Shown: positions 7,598 through 16,125, counted from the first letter of the stretch. The stretch is DNA of 64,000 bases from Paracoccaceae bacterium (GCA_019090795.1 JAHRVG010000041.1:1-64000); one strand, 5' to 3'. Numbers and translations are program-made. Notes: a model not told the origin generated them from the letters alone.

Positions 7598-9015
7598 TCG
7601 ATGATGCCATAAGGCAGCACGCCGTGGCGATTGTGGTCGATTTTGAGCGCGCGTTTCAAAGGGGGCACTGAGCGCTGGTGGCAGTGAGTGCGCTCGCAAA
7701 TGCGACAGGAGATGCCAATTGGTTCAAAAGCGCGGGTGTTTTCAAGGTCGAGGTCGTCGGTATAGATAAGTGCCGCAGCGTGGCGCACTTCGCAGCCCAA
7801 ACCGATGGCGTAGCGCTGAGTTGGGGCGTTAAAAGCACCGCCTGATTTTGAGACATCGCGCGCAAGGCAGAAGTACTTAAGCCCGTCCGGGGTTTGTGCC
7901 AGCTGGCGCAGGAAACGGCCCGGCGTTTCAAAGGCGCGATGTACGTTCCACAGTGGGCAGGCACCGCCGTAGCGGGCGAATTGCAGGCTGGTGGCAGAGT
8001 GGCGTTTGGTGATGGTGCCTGCCTGATCGACGCGCACAAAAAAGAATGGAATACCTTTCAGGCCCGGGCGTTGCAGAGTCGAGAGCCGGTGAGCAACCTG
8101 TTCAATGGAGGCGCTGAACTGCTGCGCCAGTTGTTCCAGATCATGGCGGGTTTCTTGTGCGGCTTGCAAGAACCGCTTGTAGGGCATAATGGCCGCGCCC
8201 GCGAAATAGTTGGCGAGGCCGATTTTGCAGATGGCGCGGGCCTCGGGGGTTTGGAAGTTGGCGAAATCGAGCGTGGCTTCCAGCAGATCATCATGAGCGA
8301 TCAGGGCAGTCTGATGGGCGATCTGGAACAAGCGGGTTGCCGCGTTGGCGGCGCTGGATAGCGTGAGTTGGCCGGTTTCGGGGGAATAATGACGCAGGCC
8401 CCCACTGTCGGCAATCTCGGTAGTTACCCCGTGGTTGTTTTTTAGCCAGCCAGCAGCGGCGCTGGCGGCCTCGGGGCCATGCAGTTTGGCGTTGGCAGCA
8501 TATTTTTCGGCTACGATATCAATGCTGTCGATGTAGTTGTCGCAATAATGAAAAAAGTCACGCACTTCGTCCCAGGGCGAGGGGGCAAGGGTGCTTTCTT
8601 CGCGCCCCAGTACCTCGTCCAGAGCCGCGAGGCGTTCCTGGCTTTGACGGTAAGCCTGATGCAGGTTCAGGAAGGCGCGCGCCAGTGCCGGGGCGTTGGA
8701 GGCGGTAAGTTGCAGATCGGCGGTGGGTGGGGGCGTTTCAGCGAATACCGGATCGGCCAGCGCCTCTCGCATATCGGCAACCATGCGCGAGGCTTCGCCG
8801 ACCGAAAGCTGGGTGACGTCAAACCCGAATTCCTGTGCCAGTGCCAGCACCACAGTGGTGGAAATCGGGCGGTGGTTGTTTTCCATCTGGTTGAGATAAG
8901 GCAGTGAGACGCCGAGCTTGGCAGCGAATTCCTTTTGCGTCAGTTTCAGGCGTGTGCGGGTTTCCCGCAGGGTAACGCCGGCATAAAGTTTTTGTCCGCG
9001 CATCGATGGCCTCAA
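7594..9015 (-). CDS. pccR: Short-chain fatty acyl-CoA regulator, PccR type
   Basis: 473 residues with an N-terminal XRE helix-turn-helix (LRETRTRLKLTQKEFAAKLG, then VSLPYLNQMENNHRP), a long helical middle, and a C-terminal domain ending with the cysteine cluster ISCRICERTHCHQR. This is the architecture of the ScfR family (RamB, PccR), which sense short acyl-CoAs. In Rhodobacter sphaeroides PccR activates propionyl-CoA carboxylase genes; here pccB lies about 5 kb away, and TTTGCAAA elements occur before both genes. The start at 9015 gives MRPSMRGQKLYAGVTLRETR; the nearby internal Met (MRGQKLYAG) is an equally good start. The stop overlaps the hydrolase start. Confidence 0.87.
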   Translation of the reverse strand: MRPSMRGQKLYAGVTLRETRTRLKLTQKEFAAKLGVSLPYLNQMENNHRPISTTVVLALAQEFGFDVTQLSVGEASRMVADMREALADPVFAETPPPTADLQLTASNAPALARAFLNLHQAYRQSQERLAALDEVLGREESTLAPSPWDEVRDFFHYCDNYIDSIDIVAEKYAANAKLHGPEAASAAAGWLKNNHGVTTEIADSGGLRHYSPETGQLTLSSAANAATRLFQIAHQTALIAHDDLLEATLDFANFQTPEARAICKIGLANYFAGAAIMPYKRFLQAAQETRHDLEQLAQQFSASIEQVAHRLSTLQRPGLKGIPFFFVRVDQAGTITKRHSATSLQFARYGGACPLWNVHRAFETPGRFLRQLAQTPDGLKYFCLARDVSKSGGAFNAPTQRYAIGLGCEVRHAAALIYTDDLDLENTRAFEPIGISCRICERTHCHQRSVPPLKRALKIDHNRHGVLPYGIIE

Positions 9016-9017
9016 AG

Positions 9018-9047
9018 TTTGCTAACTTGCAATCTAGGCTTTGCAAA
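9018..9047 (-). promoter_or_regulatory. Candidate PccR binding sites upstream of pccR
   Basis: Immediately upstream of pccR, read on the minus strand, are TTTGCAAA, then after six bases ATTGCAAG, then directly TTAGCAAA. These are one perfect and two degenerate copies of the palindromic 8-mer that I recall as the PccR recognition element. Position, 3-32 bases before the first possible start codon, suggests autoregulation. The gene needs its own promoter here because the MFS gene ends at 9072. Confidence 0.6.
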
Positions 9048-9071
9048 CTGCTTGAGCAAGAGGGGAGTGCC

Positions 9072-10295
9072 TTACACGGCGGTCTCTAGAGCTTGGTTTT
9101 CCAGCGAGGCGGCGTAACGGGCAAAGAACAGGGCAAGCAGGGCGCTGATGATAATGCAGATCAGTAAAGGAAAAACCCCGCGCTCAACGGTTAGCAGGCT
9201 GGCAACGATGGCAGAGATGATAGCGCCGCAAAGGGTCAGCATGGCACCGCCGAGACCGGCTGCAGTTCCCGCAAGGCGGGGGTGCACATTCAACATGCCA
9301 GCGGTTGCATTCGGTATCACCAGCCCGTTGCCAAGGCCAATGCTAATCGTAAAGGCGAAGAACGCCAGTGGGTGGGTGGCGCCCAATGCAATGACCAGCA
9401 GCGAGAGTGACATGCCAATGGATGTAATAGTGGCTCCGGCAATCATCAGGCGGGAGATGCCAAATCGTTCGGCAAAGCGTCCGGTGAAAAAATTACCGAT
9501 CATGTATCCTGTCGGGGTGAACATGAAATAGATGCCCAACTGGCTAGGGGATAAGCCGTAAACCTTGTCACCTACAAAGGGTGCCCCGCCCAGCATGGCG
9601 AAAAAGCAGGCCGAGCCAAGCCCACCACAGGTCGCATAGGACCAGAAACGCCGTGACTTAAGCAACTCTGGGTAGCTGCTAACCTGCACCATAAAGCTGC
9701 TGGATTTATGCCGATTGGTTTCCCCCAAATCCCGCCAGCAAAGCAAAAGGGTAAAGCCGCCTGCCGCTGCCAAGACCCAAAAACCGGATTGCCAGCCATA
9801 GATTTCCTGCAAGAAGCCCCCGACCATCGGTGCGGTCATTGGTGCGATGGCCATTCCCATGGTGACATAACCAATTTTGCTGGCGGCCGCCCCGTCCGAG
9901 GACATATCGCGGATCGCTGCACGCGATACGGCAAAGCCTGCCACAACGGATGCCTGCAAAACGCGTGCAGGTAACAAAACATAGACGCTGGTGGCAGTGG
10001 CGCAGAGGATCGAGGCCAGAACAAACAGCGCAAGCCCCACCAGCAATACAGGCCGTCGGCCAAAGCGGTCGGACATTGGCCCGACCAGAAATTGCACGAT
10101 AACGGTCGTCAACAAGTAGCCCGAAACCAGGAACTGGACAACGCTGTAACTGGCGTCAAAATATTCGGTAATTGCGGGAAGTGAAGGTAGAAAAATATTT
10201 AATGACAACGCCGCGGTGGCTGCAATGACAACCAAAGTAAAAAGCGTCGGGGGGGTATGGGGGTCCAAAAAACGTGGCTTGCTCAAATTATTCAT
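9072..10295 (-). CDS. MFS multidrug exporter, Bcr/CflA family
   Basis: 407 residues with about twelve hydrophobic helices. LNIFLPSLPAI in helix 1, followed by FLVGPMSDRFGRRPVLLVGL (the MFS loop 2-3 motif A), identifies a drug/H+ antiporter of the Bcr/CflA group. IRDMSSDGAAASKIGYV and MAIAPMTAPMVGGFLQEIYGWQSGFWVL are typical helix 4-5 signatures of this family. Members export bicyclomycin, chloramphenicol, sulfonamides or cysteine; the substrate here is not predictable. It stands upstream of pccR in the same direction but is separated by a regulatory gap. Confidence 0.85.
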   Translation of the reverse strand: MNNLSKPRFLDPHTPPTLFTLVVIAATAALSLNIFLPSLPAITEYFDASYSVVQFLVSGYLLTTVIVQFLVGPMSDRFGRRPVLLVGLALFVLASILCATATSVYVLLPARVLQASVVAGFAVSRAAIRDMSSDGAAASKIGYVTMGMAIAPMTAPMVGGFLQEIYGWQSGFWVLAAAGGFTLLLCWRDLGETNRHKSSSFMVQVSSYPELLKSRRFWSYATCGGLGSACFFAMLGGAPFVGDKVYGLSPSQLGIYFMFTPTGYMIGNFFTGRFAERFGISRLMIAGATITSIGMSLSLLVIALGATHPLAFFAFTISIGLGNGLVIPNATAGMLNVHPRLAGTAAGLGGAMLTLCGAIISAIVASLLTVERGVFPLLICIIISALLALFFARYAASLENQALETAV

Positions 10296-10525
10296 GATTA
10301 CACGTTTAAGGCGGCTTGGACGGACTGTCTATGGTAGAGATTGTATTGTGAACAGATGATTAGCCTTGCTATCTAATGCTGGATGACAAAATCGAAATAC
10401 TGCTTCCAGATCAGGGCATCCAATAGGGTGAAATGCTGCCACTGCGCGGCGTAGGTGCGAAATCCCGAGCGTTGCATTGCTGTTAGCAGCCGCTTGCAGG
10501 TTTGCCAGTACCTTGTGGTTTAAGT

Positions 10526-10648
10526 ATGGAAGAGGCACCGGTTAGCGATGCTGTAAAAACAGCAGTCAGCAAAACCAATAGTGACTATTGGACCAGTTGG
10601 CGTCGGTATGGTGAAGTGGAGACCGAACTTCGTAAGCGGGTTAAATGA
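10526..10648 (+). CDS. Possible 40-residue ORF in the gap before the RTX peptidases
   Basis: The 345-base gap between the MFS gene and the peptidase (10296-10640) holds no convincing gene. The best candidate is this ORF starting MEEAPVSDAVKTAV and ending VETELRKRVK, whose last bases overlap convergently with the peptidase stop. It has no clear ribosome-binding site and no homologue I recognise. Composition (charged, with a YWTSWRRYG core) is protein-like. It may be a small real protein or chance. Confidence 0.22.
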   Translation: MEEAPVSDAVKTAVSKTNSDYWTSWRRYGEVETELRKRVK

Positions 10649-11951
10649 TCAAAATGTCGTCAGTGAGGTTGGCTATGGTCATGTCCAGAACTGTGATTTT
10701 GGCACCGTCATCAAAAATGAAAACGACATTGTCCCCCACATTACTGGCAAATGACAAGGCATCGTTGACCGAGCTGACATCTGCATGTCCAATTTTCAGT
10801 ATATCTATATCATCCTGAAAATCTTTCACTTTGTCTTTGCCAAAGGAATTCTTGAAGACAAACTTGTCGGCACCGATGCCGCCTTTCAGGATATCCCTGC
10901 CGCCACCTCCTTCGAGCTTGTCACGGCCACTGCCGCCTTTCAGGTTGTCGTTGCCGTTGCCACCCAGAAGAATGTCATTGCCTTTGCCGCCTGTCAGGGC
11001 ATCTACGCCCAAGCCTGCTACAAGCTTGTCTTTGCCGTCTTCGCCGTTCAGTATGTCGGCACCGCTGTTGCCTCTGATAGTATCATTGCCGCTGCCACCA
11101 ACCAGCACATTATTCAAGGCGTTGCCGGTGATCTTATCGGCGCCAGACCCGCCGGTGGCGTTTTCAATCTCGGTGCCAAAGGCGATAACCACGTCCTCAA
11201 TGGAGTTGAAGATCGAGAAATAGCCCTCTCGCAGATCTAGAACCACATTGTTTGCCTTGGCCGAGGCATTGAAGTGATCGGTGCCACCGGTGTCCCAAAT
11301 GGTATCAACTGTCGAATTGCGGCTACCGGTGTATGTTGAATTCCCCACTTTGAAATCGGCAGCCCCCCAGAGGCTTTGCAGGGCAACCACATCAAACAGC
11401 CCCATCCCGTCATTATCAAGCCCGTTGTCCGGGTTGGTGGTGTAGGACATCACCGTATATTTGTTGCTGTCGGTCCCCGTGGGCACGACAGGGCTGCTGA
11501 AAGGGTGTTTCAGGCCCAGAGAGTGACCAAGTTCATGCAGAATCAGGTTTATCTCGCTTTGCAAATCGAGAGTATTTTTATAAATGACAAAACTGTCTAC
11601 ACTGGTAACTGTCGTTCCGATAAAGCTTGCGCTTAGTCCACCCAGACCCGCAGTTGTACCGGAGAAATCCACTTTGCCGACATTTAGATCAGGATCAGAG
11701 TCGTCGGTAACCTCGACAAAATCCACGTTGAGGAAGGTTTCAATGTGGGCCAGGGCCTCTTCGAATTTGGCTTCTTCTGCGGCAGTGAAATCTGTCCAGC
11801 CCGTTCTGTCGCCGCCCCCGAAATCAACAGGTTGCGAGGTGCCAGCATACTGATAGGTGATTTCTTCGCGCACAGACCCGGTGCTGTTTATGGTTTTTCC
11901 AAACAGGAATGAAAACTGCATGGATTCGATGACTTCGGCCTCTGTGAACAT
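10641..11951 (-). CDS. M10-type metallopeptidase with RTX repeats
   Basis: 436 residues. The N-terminal domain carries the full zinc motif HELGHSLGLKH (His139, Glu140, His143, His149) and a Met-turn KYTVMSY (Met168, Tyr170), as in serralysin-like metzincins. After about residue 270 come roughly a dozen glycine-rich nonapeptides of GGxGxDxL type (for example GGSGNDTI, GGKGNDIL, GGNGNDNL) that bind calcium. The C-terminal FKNSFGKDKVKDFQDDIDIL resembles type I secretion substrates, so export by an ABC/MFP/TolC system is likely, though none is encoded in this window. No N-terminal signal peptide is present, as expected. A likely secreted protease. The next gene upstream is a paralogue with a broken active site. 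Confidence 0.88.
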   Translation of the reverse strand: MFTEAEVIESMQFSFLFGKTINSTGSVREEITYQYAGTSQPVDFGGGDRTGWTDFTAAEEAKFEEALAHIETFLNVDFVEVTDDSDPDLNVGKVDFSGTTAGLGGLSASFIGTTVTSVDSFVIYKNTLDLQSEINLILHELGHSLGLKHPFSSPVVPTGTDSNKYTVMSYTTNPDNGLDNDGMGLFDVVALQSLWGAADFKVGNSTYTGSRNSTVDTIWDTGGTDHFNASAKANNVVLDLREGYFSIFNSIEDVVIAFGTEIENATGGSGADKITGNALNNVLVGGSGNDTIRGNSGADILNGEDGKDKLVAGLGVDALTGGKGNDILLGGNGNDNLKGGSGRDKLEGGGGRDILKGGIGADKFVFKNSFGKDKVKDFQDDIDILKIGHADVSSVNDALSFASNVGDNVVFIFDDGAKITVLDMTIANLTDDILII

Positions 11952-12102
11952 GATCTCTCTCCAGTTAGTGGCGCGGACTTATGACCTCATGATCGGTAAT
12001 ATCCCCGCGCTGCCAGTCTAGCAGGTTTTATTCACTTGCTGGAAAAAAACGCGCGAAACCGCCCTGGCATGGGCGGATTTTTGCAAGGGCAATCAAGCGA
12101 TA

Positions 12103-13518
12103 TTACGCAATCGTAATATCGTCGCTGAGGGTTGCAATTGTCATACTCTCTACTGTGATTACGGATCCGTCAACAAAGGTGAATACCACGTCGCCGCCAA
12201 CATCTGCTGCAAGCGCCAGCGCATCCGCAACAGTGCTGACCTCGGAGTGGTTGATTTTTAAGGTGTCAATGTCGTCTTCGAAATCGGAAATGGTGTCTTT
12301 GCCGATATCATTGATAAAGACAAACATGTCCGCCTCGCTGCCGCCTTGGAGAATGTCATCCCCGATACCGCCCTTGAGCGTGTCCTTGCCAGCACCGCCT
12401 CTGAGGTCATCATCGCCCGAGCGGCCAAACAGCTTGTCATTGCCGTTGTTGCCTTTAAGAATGTCTTTACCAAAGCCACCGCTCAATTGGTCCTTGCCGT
12501 TGCCACCATTGATATCATCGGCTTTCTTGCCGCCGCTTATCACGTCCTTGCCATTGCCGCCCTTCAGGGTGTCTGCGCCGCTTTGGCCGTTAATCGTGTC
12601 GTCACCGTCGTTGCCAATCAGGGTATTTTTTCCGTCATTGCCATCTATCAAATCATCGCCTGATCCGCCGCTGGCATTTTCGATCACAGTGTCTTGGGTG
12701 ATTGCCAGCTGATGGGTGTCGTCAAAGGTAGAAATGGAACCTTCGCGCAGATCAAGAATAACCCCACCGGTCTGGGCCGAGGCGTCGAATATATCGGTGC
12801 CGCTTTCGTCCATCACCAGCTGCACACTGTCAGGGGAGTTACCCAGATAAGTCGTGTCACCGGCATTGCCCGAGAGCTTGGCACCCCAAAGATCCTGCAA
12901 CGCGATCACGTCGAATGACCGGTAAGCATCGCTGAGCAAACCGGTGTCCGGGTTCACGTGGTTGGACATGACCGAGTATTTGTTGCTGTCGGTTCCATCT
13001 GGTACCAGGGGCGCGGTGAAGGTGTTTTGCAGGCCCATGGCGTGGCCCAACATTTGCAGGACCCGATTGAAATTGGCATCAAGATCAAGGCCGTTATCAA
13101 ACAGGGCGAAGGTATCAAGGCTGGTGGCCTGAAGCACTGTATCAGTGTCGGGATCACTGTCGTGATCCACCAGTTCAGTTGTGATTTCATAGCCCGCAAT
13201 GCCCTCGGTCGCGCCGGGGATTTCCACTTTGCCCAGATTCATGTCGGGGTCATCGTCTCCGAATACTTCGACAAAATCCACCTTTAGAAAGGTCTCCAGC
13301 ATATCCATCGCCTTTTTCACCGCTGCTTTGTCAGTGGCGCTGAAGGCTGCCCAGCCGGTTCTGGGGTAGGTGAAAAAATCAACCGGTTGAGTCGTACCCG
13401 CATATTGATAGGTTATGACTTTAACCGCGTCAGCATCCGCATCAGTATCGCGATTGACTTTGCTACCGAAAAGGCCGGTAATCTGCATGGACTCGAGGAT
13501 TTCTTCTTTTGTCGGCAT
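12103..13518 (-). CDS. M10-like RTX protein with a lost zinc site (pseudopeptidase)
   Basis: 471 residues, clearly paralogous to the next gene downstream: shared MQ...LFG start, ITYQYAGT-QPVDF, RTGWAAF, TFLKVDFVEV, GTDSNKYSVMS, FDVIALQDLWGA and a C-terminal half with the same RTX and TLKINHSEV layout. The zinc motif is QMLGHAMGLQN instead of HELGHSLGLKH: His139 is Gln155, catalytic Glu140 is Met156, His149 is Asn165, and the Met-turn Tyr is Asn186. Only one zinc ligand remains, so it cannot be an ordinary metzincin. The reading frame is intact over its whole length and the RTX repeats are well kept, so it looks like a working non-enzymatic protein rather than a decaying gene. It might be an inhibitor, partner or adhesin; function is unknown. 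Confidence 0.85.
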   Translation of the reverse strand: MPTKEEILESMQITGLFGSKVNRDTDADADAVKVITYQYAGTTQPVDFFTYPRTGWAAFSATDKAAVKKAMDMLETFLKVDFVEVFGDDDPDMNLGKVEIPGATEGIAGYEITTELVDHDSDPDTDTVLQATSLDTFALFDNGLDLDANFNRVLQMLGHAMGLQNTFTAPLVPDGTDSNKYSVMSNHVNPDTGLLSDAYRSFDVIALQDLWGAKLSGNAGDTTYLGNSPDSVQLVMDESGTDIFDASAQTGGVILDLREGSISTFDDTHQLAITQDTVIENASGGSGDDLIDGNDGKNTLIGNDGDDTINGQSGADTLKGGNGKDVISGGKKADDINGGNGKDQLSGGFGKDILKGNNGNDKLFGRSGDDDLRGGAGKDTLKGGIGDDILQGGSEADMFVFINDIGKDTISDFEDDIDTLKINHSEVSTVADALALAADVGGDVVFTFVDGSVITVESMTIATLSDDITIA

Positions 13519-13630
13519 GGGAAACTCTCTGATTAAAATTTCTGGCTTTGGAATGCGTTTACTACTTGGTAGCCTAGATTAACAGATGTTTCTATTTTGC
13601 CATTGAAAAACACGGTAAGCGCTGAAGGTG

Positions 13631-13745
13631 TTTGCAACTTTGCAGTTTGCTGGCGGCTGCTGCAGTAGGGTTTGCAAATATGCCAGAATTCCCTGTATTC
13701 GAGCGGGAAATCCTCGTACACAGTCCCAAATCAGTTATTTGCAAA
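13631..13745 (+). promoter_or_regulatory. Cluster of candidate PccR sites upstream of pccB
   Basis: TTTGCAAC, TTTGCAGT and TTGC follow one another at 13631-13650, a perfect TTTGCAAA lies at 13671-13678, and another perfect TTTGCAAA at 13738-13745 overlaps the pccB ribosome-binding region. The same 8-mer lies before pccR. Several copies in about 115 bases, in a divergent intergenic region, strongly suggest binding by the ScfR-family regulator. The site at 13738 is so close to the GTG start that it could block transcription or lie downstream of the promoter. The divergent pseudopeptidase gene could also be affected. Confidence 0.65.
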
Positions 13746-13758
13746 GGGAGTGGTGCGC

Positions 13759-15291
13759 GTGCAGGATATTCTTCAGGAACTTGAAACTCGCAGGGAAGTA
13801 GCCCGTCTTGGTGGCGGTCAGCGGCGCATTGATGCGCAGCATTCCAAAGGTAAGCTGACAGCGCGTGAGCGTGTTGAGGTGCTGCTGGATGATGGCAGTT
13901 TTGAAGAATTCGATATGTTCAAGACGCATCGTTGCACCGAATTCGACATGCAGAAAACCCAGCATCCGGGTGATGGGGTTGTCACTGGCTGGGGCACCAT
14001 CAACGGACGCATGGTTTATGTATATAGTCAGGATTTTACAGTTTTTGGTGGGTCATTATCTGAAACCCAGGCGGAAAAGATTTGTAAAGTGCAAGAAATG
14101 GCGGTGCGCAATGGCGCGCCAATCATCGGAATCAGTGATTCCGGTGGTGCGCGTATTCAAGAGGGTGTCGCCTCATTGGCCGGTTATGCTGAGGTATTCC
14201 AGAACAATATTATGGCATCAGGTGTGGTGCCCCAGATATCCCTGATCATGGGGCCTTGCGCGGGTGGTGCCGTGTATTCTCCAGCAATGACCGATTTTAT
14301 TTTTATGGTGCGTGACAGTTCTTATATGTTTGTCACCGGTCCGGATGTTGTGAAAACTGTGACCAATGAACTGGTAACGGCTGAGGAGTTGGGGGGGGCA
14401 AGAACCCATACCTCGAAATCCTCAGTGGCGGATGGTGCTTATGAAAACGATATGGAGGTGCTGATGGAAACGCGCCGTCTGTTCGATTTCCTGCCGCTGA
14501 ACAACCGCGAAAAGGCGCCCGTACGACCGTTCTTTGATGACGTGGCGCGGCGCGAGGCGTCGCTGGATTCTTTGGTGCCGGAAAATCCAAACCAGCCTTA
14601 TGACATGAAAGAGCTGATTTCCAAAATCGCGGATGAGGGCGACTTCTTTGAAATTCAGGAGGATTTCGCCAAGAATATCCTGACCGGTTTTGTGCGCCTT
14701 GAAGGTTCGACCGTGGGCATTGTGGCCAACCAGCCGATGGTGCTGGCGGGGTGTCTGGATATTGACAGCTCTCGCAAGGCCGCGCGATTTGTGCGTTTCT
14801 GCGATGCCTTTGAAATTCCGATTCTGACGCTGGTTGATGTGCCCGGCTTCTTGCCCGGCACCAGCCAGGAGTATGGCGGCGTGATCAAGCACGGTGCGAA
14901 ACTGTTGTTTGCTTATGGCGAGGCGACTGTGCCCAAAGTGACCGTAATCACGCGCAAGGCCTATGGTGGTGCTTATGACGTGATGGCCTCTAAACACCTG
15001 CGGGGCGATTTCAACTATGCTTGGCCGACTGCGGAAATTGCCGTCATGGGTGCCAAGGGAGCGGTGGAAATCCTTTATCGTTCCGAACTTGACGATCCGG
15101 AAAAAATCGCAGCCCGTGTGGCCGATTACGAGGAACGCTTTGCCAACCCGTTTGTGGCCGCTGAAAAGGGCTTCATTGACGAGGTGATCATGCCGGGGAG
15201 TACGCGCACGCGTGTATCACGGGCCTTTGCTTCGCTGCGGGGCAAGAAGTTGGAAAACCCATGGAAAAAGCACGATAATATTCCATTGTAG
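13759..15291 (+). CDS. pccB: Propionyl-CoA carboxylase beta subunit (carboxyltransferase)
   Basis: 510 residues, the normal size. PccB transfers the carboxyl group from biotin to propionyl-CoA to give (S)-methylmalonyl-CoA. Signatures of the acyl-CoA carboxyltransferase fold: [58 protein letters not shown], and in the C-terminal half [38 protein letters not shown] and [20 protein letters not shown]. The frame is open from a TTG at 13672, but the GTG at 13759 follows AAAGGGAG by eight bases and yields the family N-terminus [12 protein letters not shown]. PccR-type sites precede it. The biotin-carrying partner pccA lies 2.1 kb downstream behind four small genes. Confidence 0.96.
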   Translation: MQDILQELETRREVARLGGGQRRIDAQHSKGKLTARERVEVLLDDGSFEEFDMFKTHRCTEFDMQKTQHPGDGVVTGWGTINGRMVYVYSQDFTVFGGSLSETQAEKICKVQEMAVRNGAPIIGISDSGGARIQEGVASLAGYAEVFQNNIMASGVVPQISLIMGPCAGGAVYSPAMTDFIFMVRDSSYMFVTGPDVVKTVTNELVTAEELGGARTHTSKSSVADGAYENDMEVLMETRRLFDFLPLNNREKAPVRPFFDDVARREASLDSLVPENPNQPYDMKELISKIADEGDFFEIQEDFAKNILTGFVRLEGSTVGIVANQPMVLAGCLDIDSSRKAARFVRFCDAFEIPILTLVDVPGFLPGTSQEYGGVIKHGAKLLFAYGEATVPKVTVITRKAYGGAYDVMASKHLRGDFNYAWPTAEIAVMGAKGAVEILYRSELDDPEKIAARVADYEERFANPFVAAEKGFIDEVIMPGSTRTRVSRAFASLRGKKLENPWKKHDNIPL

Positions 15292-15325
15292 GATTGCTAG
15301 GCGTTACAGATCAGAGGAGGGAAAT

Positions 15326-15412
15326 ATGTCAGGTTCACAGGCGTATAGGCGCGTAATACCCCATGGCGATATTTCCTCCTTTTGGTCCAAATTTCCGGGC
15401 GCACAGGAATGA
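15326..15412 (+). CDS. 28-residue ORF coupled to the next gene
   Basis: A very short ORF (MSGSQAYRRVIPHGDIS onwards) with an excellent ribosome-binding site, AGAGGAGGGAAAT, right before its ATG. Its stop overlaps the start of the next gene as ATGA, so ribosomes ending here can restart there. It sits 34 bases after pccB. No homologue recognised. It may be a leader that loads ribosomes for the exported protein, or a small protein of its own. Confidence 0.5.
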   Translation: MSGSQAYRRVIPHGDISSFWSKFPGAQE

Positions 15413-15768
15413 TTCGTCATACCCTTGGCTGTCTGCTGATCGCGACTGCCTCACAGGCGGGCAGCCAAACGCCGCCTGAAATCTATGGAACGCCGGAGGT
15501 GGTGACTTTGACCAATGACAGCAATCTTTTGTTTGTGAATGTGGGGGCGAATAACCTGACGCGCGATTCCGCAGAGGAGGCGGCTGTGCGGATGGACGAG
15601 ATTTGCACGGTATTCGGTTTGCAGGAGGCCGCGCGACGAGGGAGCAATATCACCGAGGTGACCATTCGCTTGTCTGACCGGCCATTAGGATATGGTGAAA
15701 CCGACCCTGAAGTGGTTCAATTCATGAGTTTTTACGACATATCGACGGGAGAATGCATATGGCACTAA
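15409..15768 (+). CDS. Exported protein, DUF6497-like (tentative)
   Basis: 119 residues beginning with a signal peptide (MIRHTLGCLLIATASQAGS). The mature part has two cysteines, one in MDEICTVFG and one in the final GECIWH, and ends VTIRLSDRPLGYGETDPEVVQFMSFYDI; this recalls the Rhodobacterales family annotated DUF6497, which has a similar ending. Function unknown. The start at 15409 overlaps the 28-residue ORF by ATGA. An upstream in-frame TTG at 15382 lacks a ribosome-binding site and would disrupt the signal peptide. The two Cys could form a disulfide in the periplasm. Confidence 0.65.
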   Translation: MIRHTLGCLLIATASQAGSQTPPEIYGTPEVVTLTNDSNLLFVNVGANNLTRDSAEEAAVRMDEICTVFGLQEAARRGSNITEVTIRLSDRPLGYGETDPEVVQFMSFYDISTGECIWH

Positions 15769-15840
15769 GTCAACAACCCATAGCGAGAGCCTATTTTTCA
15801 AGGGGTACGGCAGGCAATCGTGACGATTTCGCACCACAAA

Positions 15841-15861
15841 CGCGGATTTCCGCCGTTTTTT
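15841..15861 (+). terminator. Weak intrinsic terminator after the DUF6497-like gene
   Basis: A short hairpin GCGG-ATTT-CCGC is followed within two bases by six T residues (15856-15861). The stem is only 4-5 bp, so termination is likely partial. It is about 75 bases after the stop of the preceding gene. Confidence 0.35.
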
Positions 15862-15994
15862 GCGCAACCGTGGCAAGCTGGCAGTATGTTTCCGCGCGAA
15901 TCTCTGCTAGTGTTGCTGCGTGTCGCCTATTTGTGACGCGAACCTCTTTTTACGTAAGTAAGAACCCTGACAACCAAACAACTAGGAATACAAT

Positions 15995-16117
15995 ATGTCC
16001 TTCAAAATCAGCACTGCCCTCGTTATCCTTTCCATCGCTATTTCGGCCTGCGCACAACAAGAAGAGCCGGTTATTATGGAAATTCAGCCAGAGCCAACTT
16101 CGACTAAACTGGGCTAA
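15995..16117 (+). CDS. Small lipoprotein, 40 residues
   Basis: MSFKISTALVILSIAISACAQQ is a complete lipoprotein signal with lipobox ISAC; the mature peptide is only about 22 residues, acidic and Pro-rich (EEPVIMEIQPEPTSTKLG). AGGA lies seven bases before the ATG, and a GC-rich hairpin follows directly after the stop, so it has the marks of a real, separately transcribed gene. Too short for most gene finders. It would be attached by lipid to the inner or outer membrane. Function unknown; tiny lipoproteins are often entericidin-like or envelope-stress products. Confidence 0.62.
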   Translation: MSFKISTALVILSIAISACAQQEEPVIMEIQPEPTSTKLG

Positions 16118-16125
16118 ACCCCGGT

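Noticed and set aside
10329..10538. 69-residue minus-strand frame upstream of the MFS gene
   Set aside because: No ribosome-binding site, no recognisable protein features, and it lies in a gap where even the better candidate is weak.
10641..13518. Long plus-strand open frames and low-complexity repeats across the RTX genes
   Set aside because: They are antisense reflections of the nine-residue RTX repeat; Pro/Ser-rich translations with no independent features. The DNA-level periodicity is also not a CRISPR array, as units are coding, unequal and without spacers.
13672..13758. N-terminal extension of pccB from an upstream TTG
   Set aside because: The extension would cover the PccR-type sites, has no ribosome-binding site and gives an N-terminus unlike PccB; the GTG at 13759 has AAAGGGAG at good distance and the family sequence.
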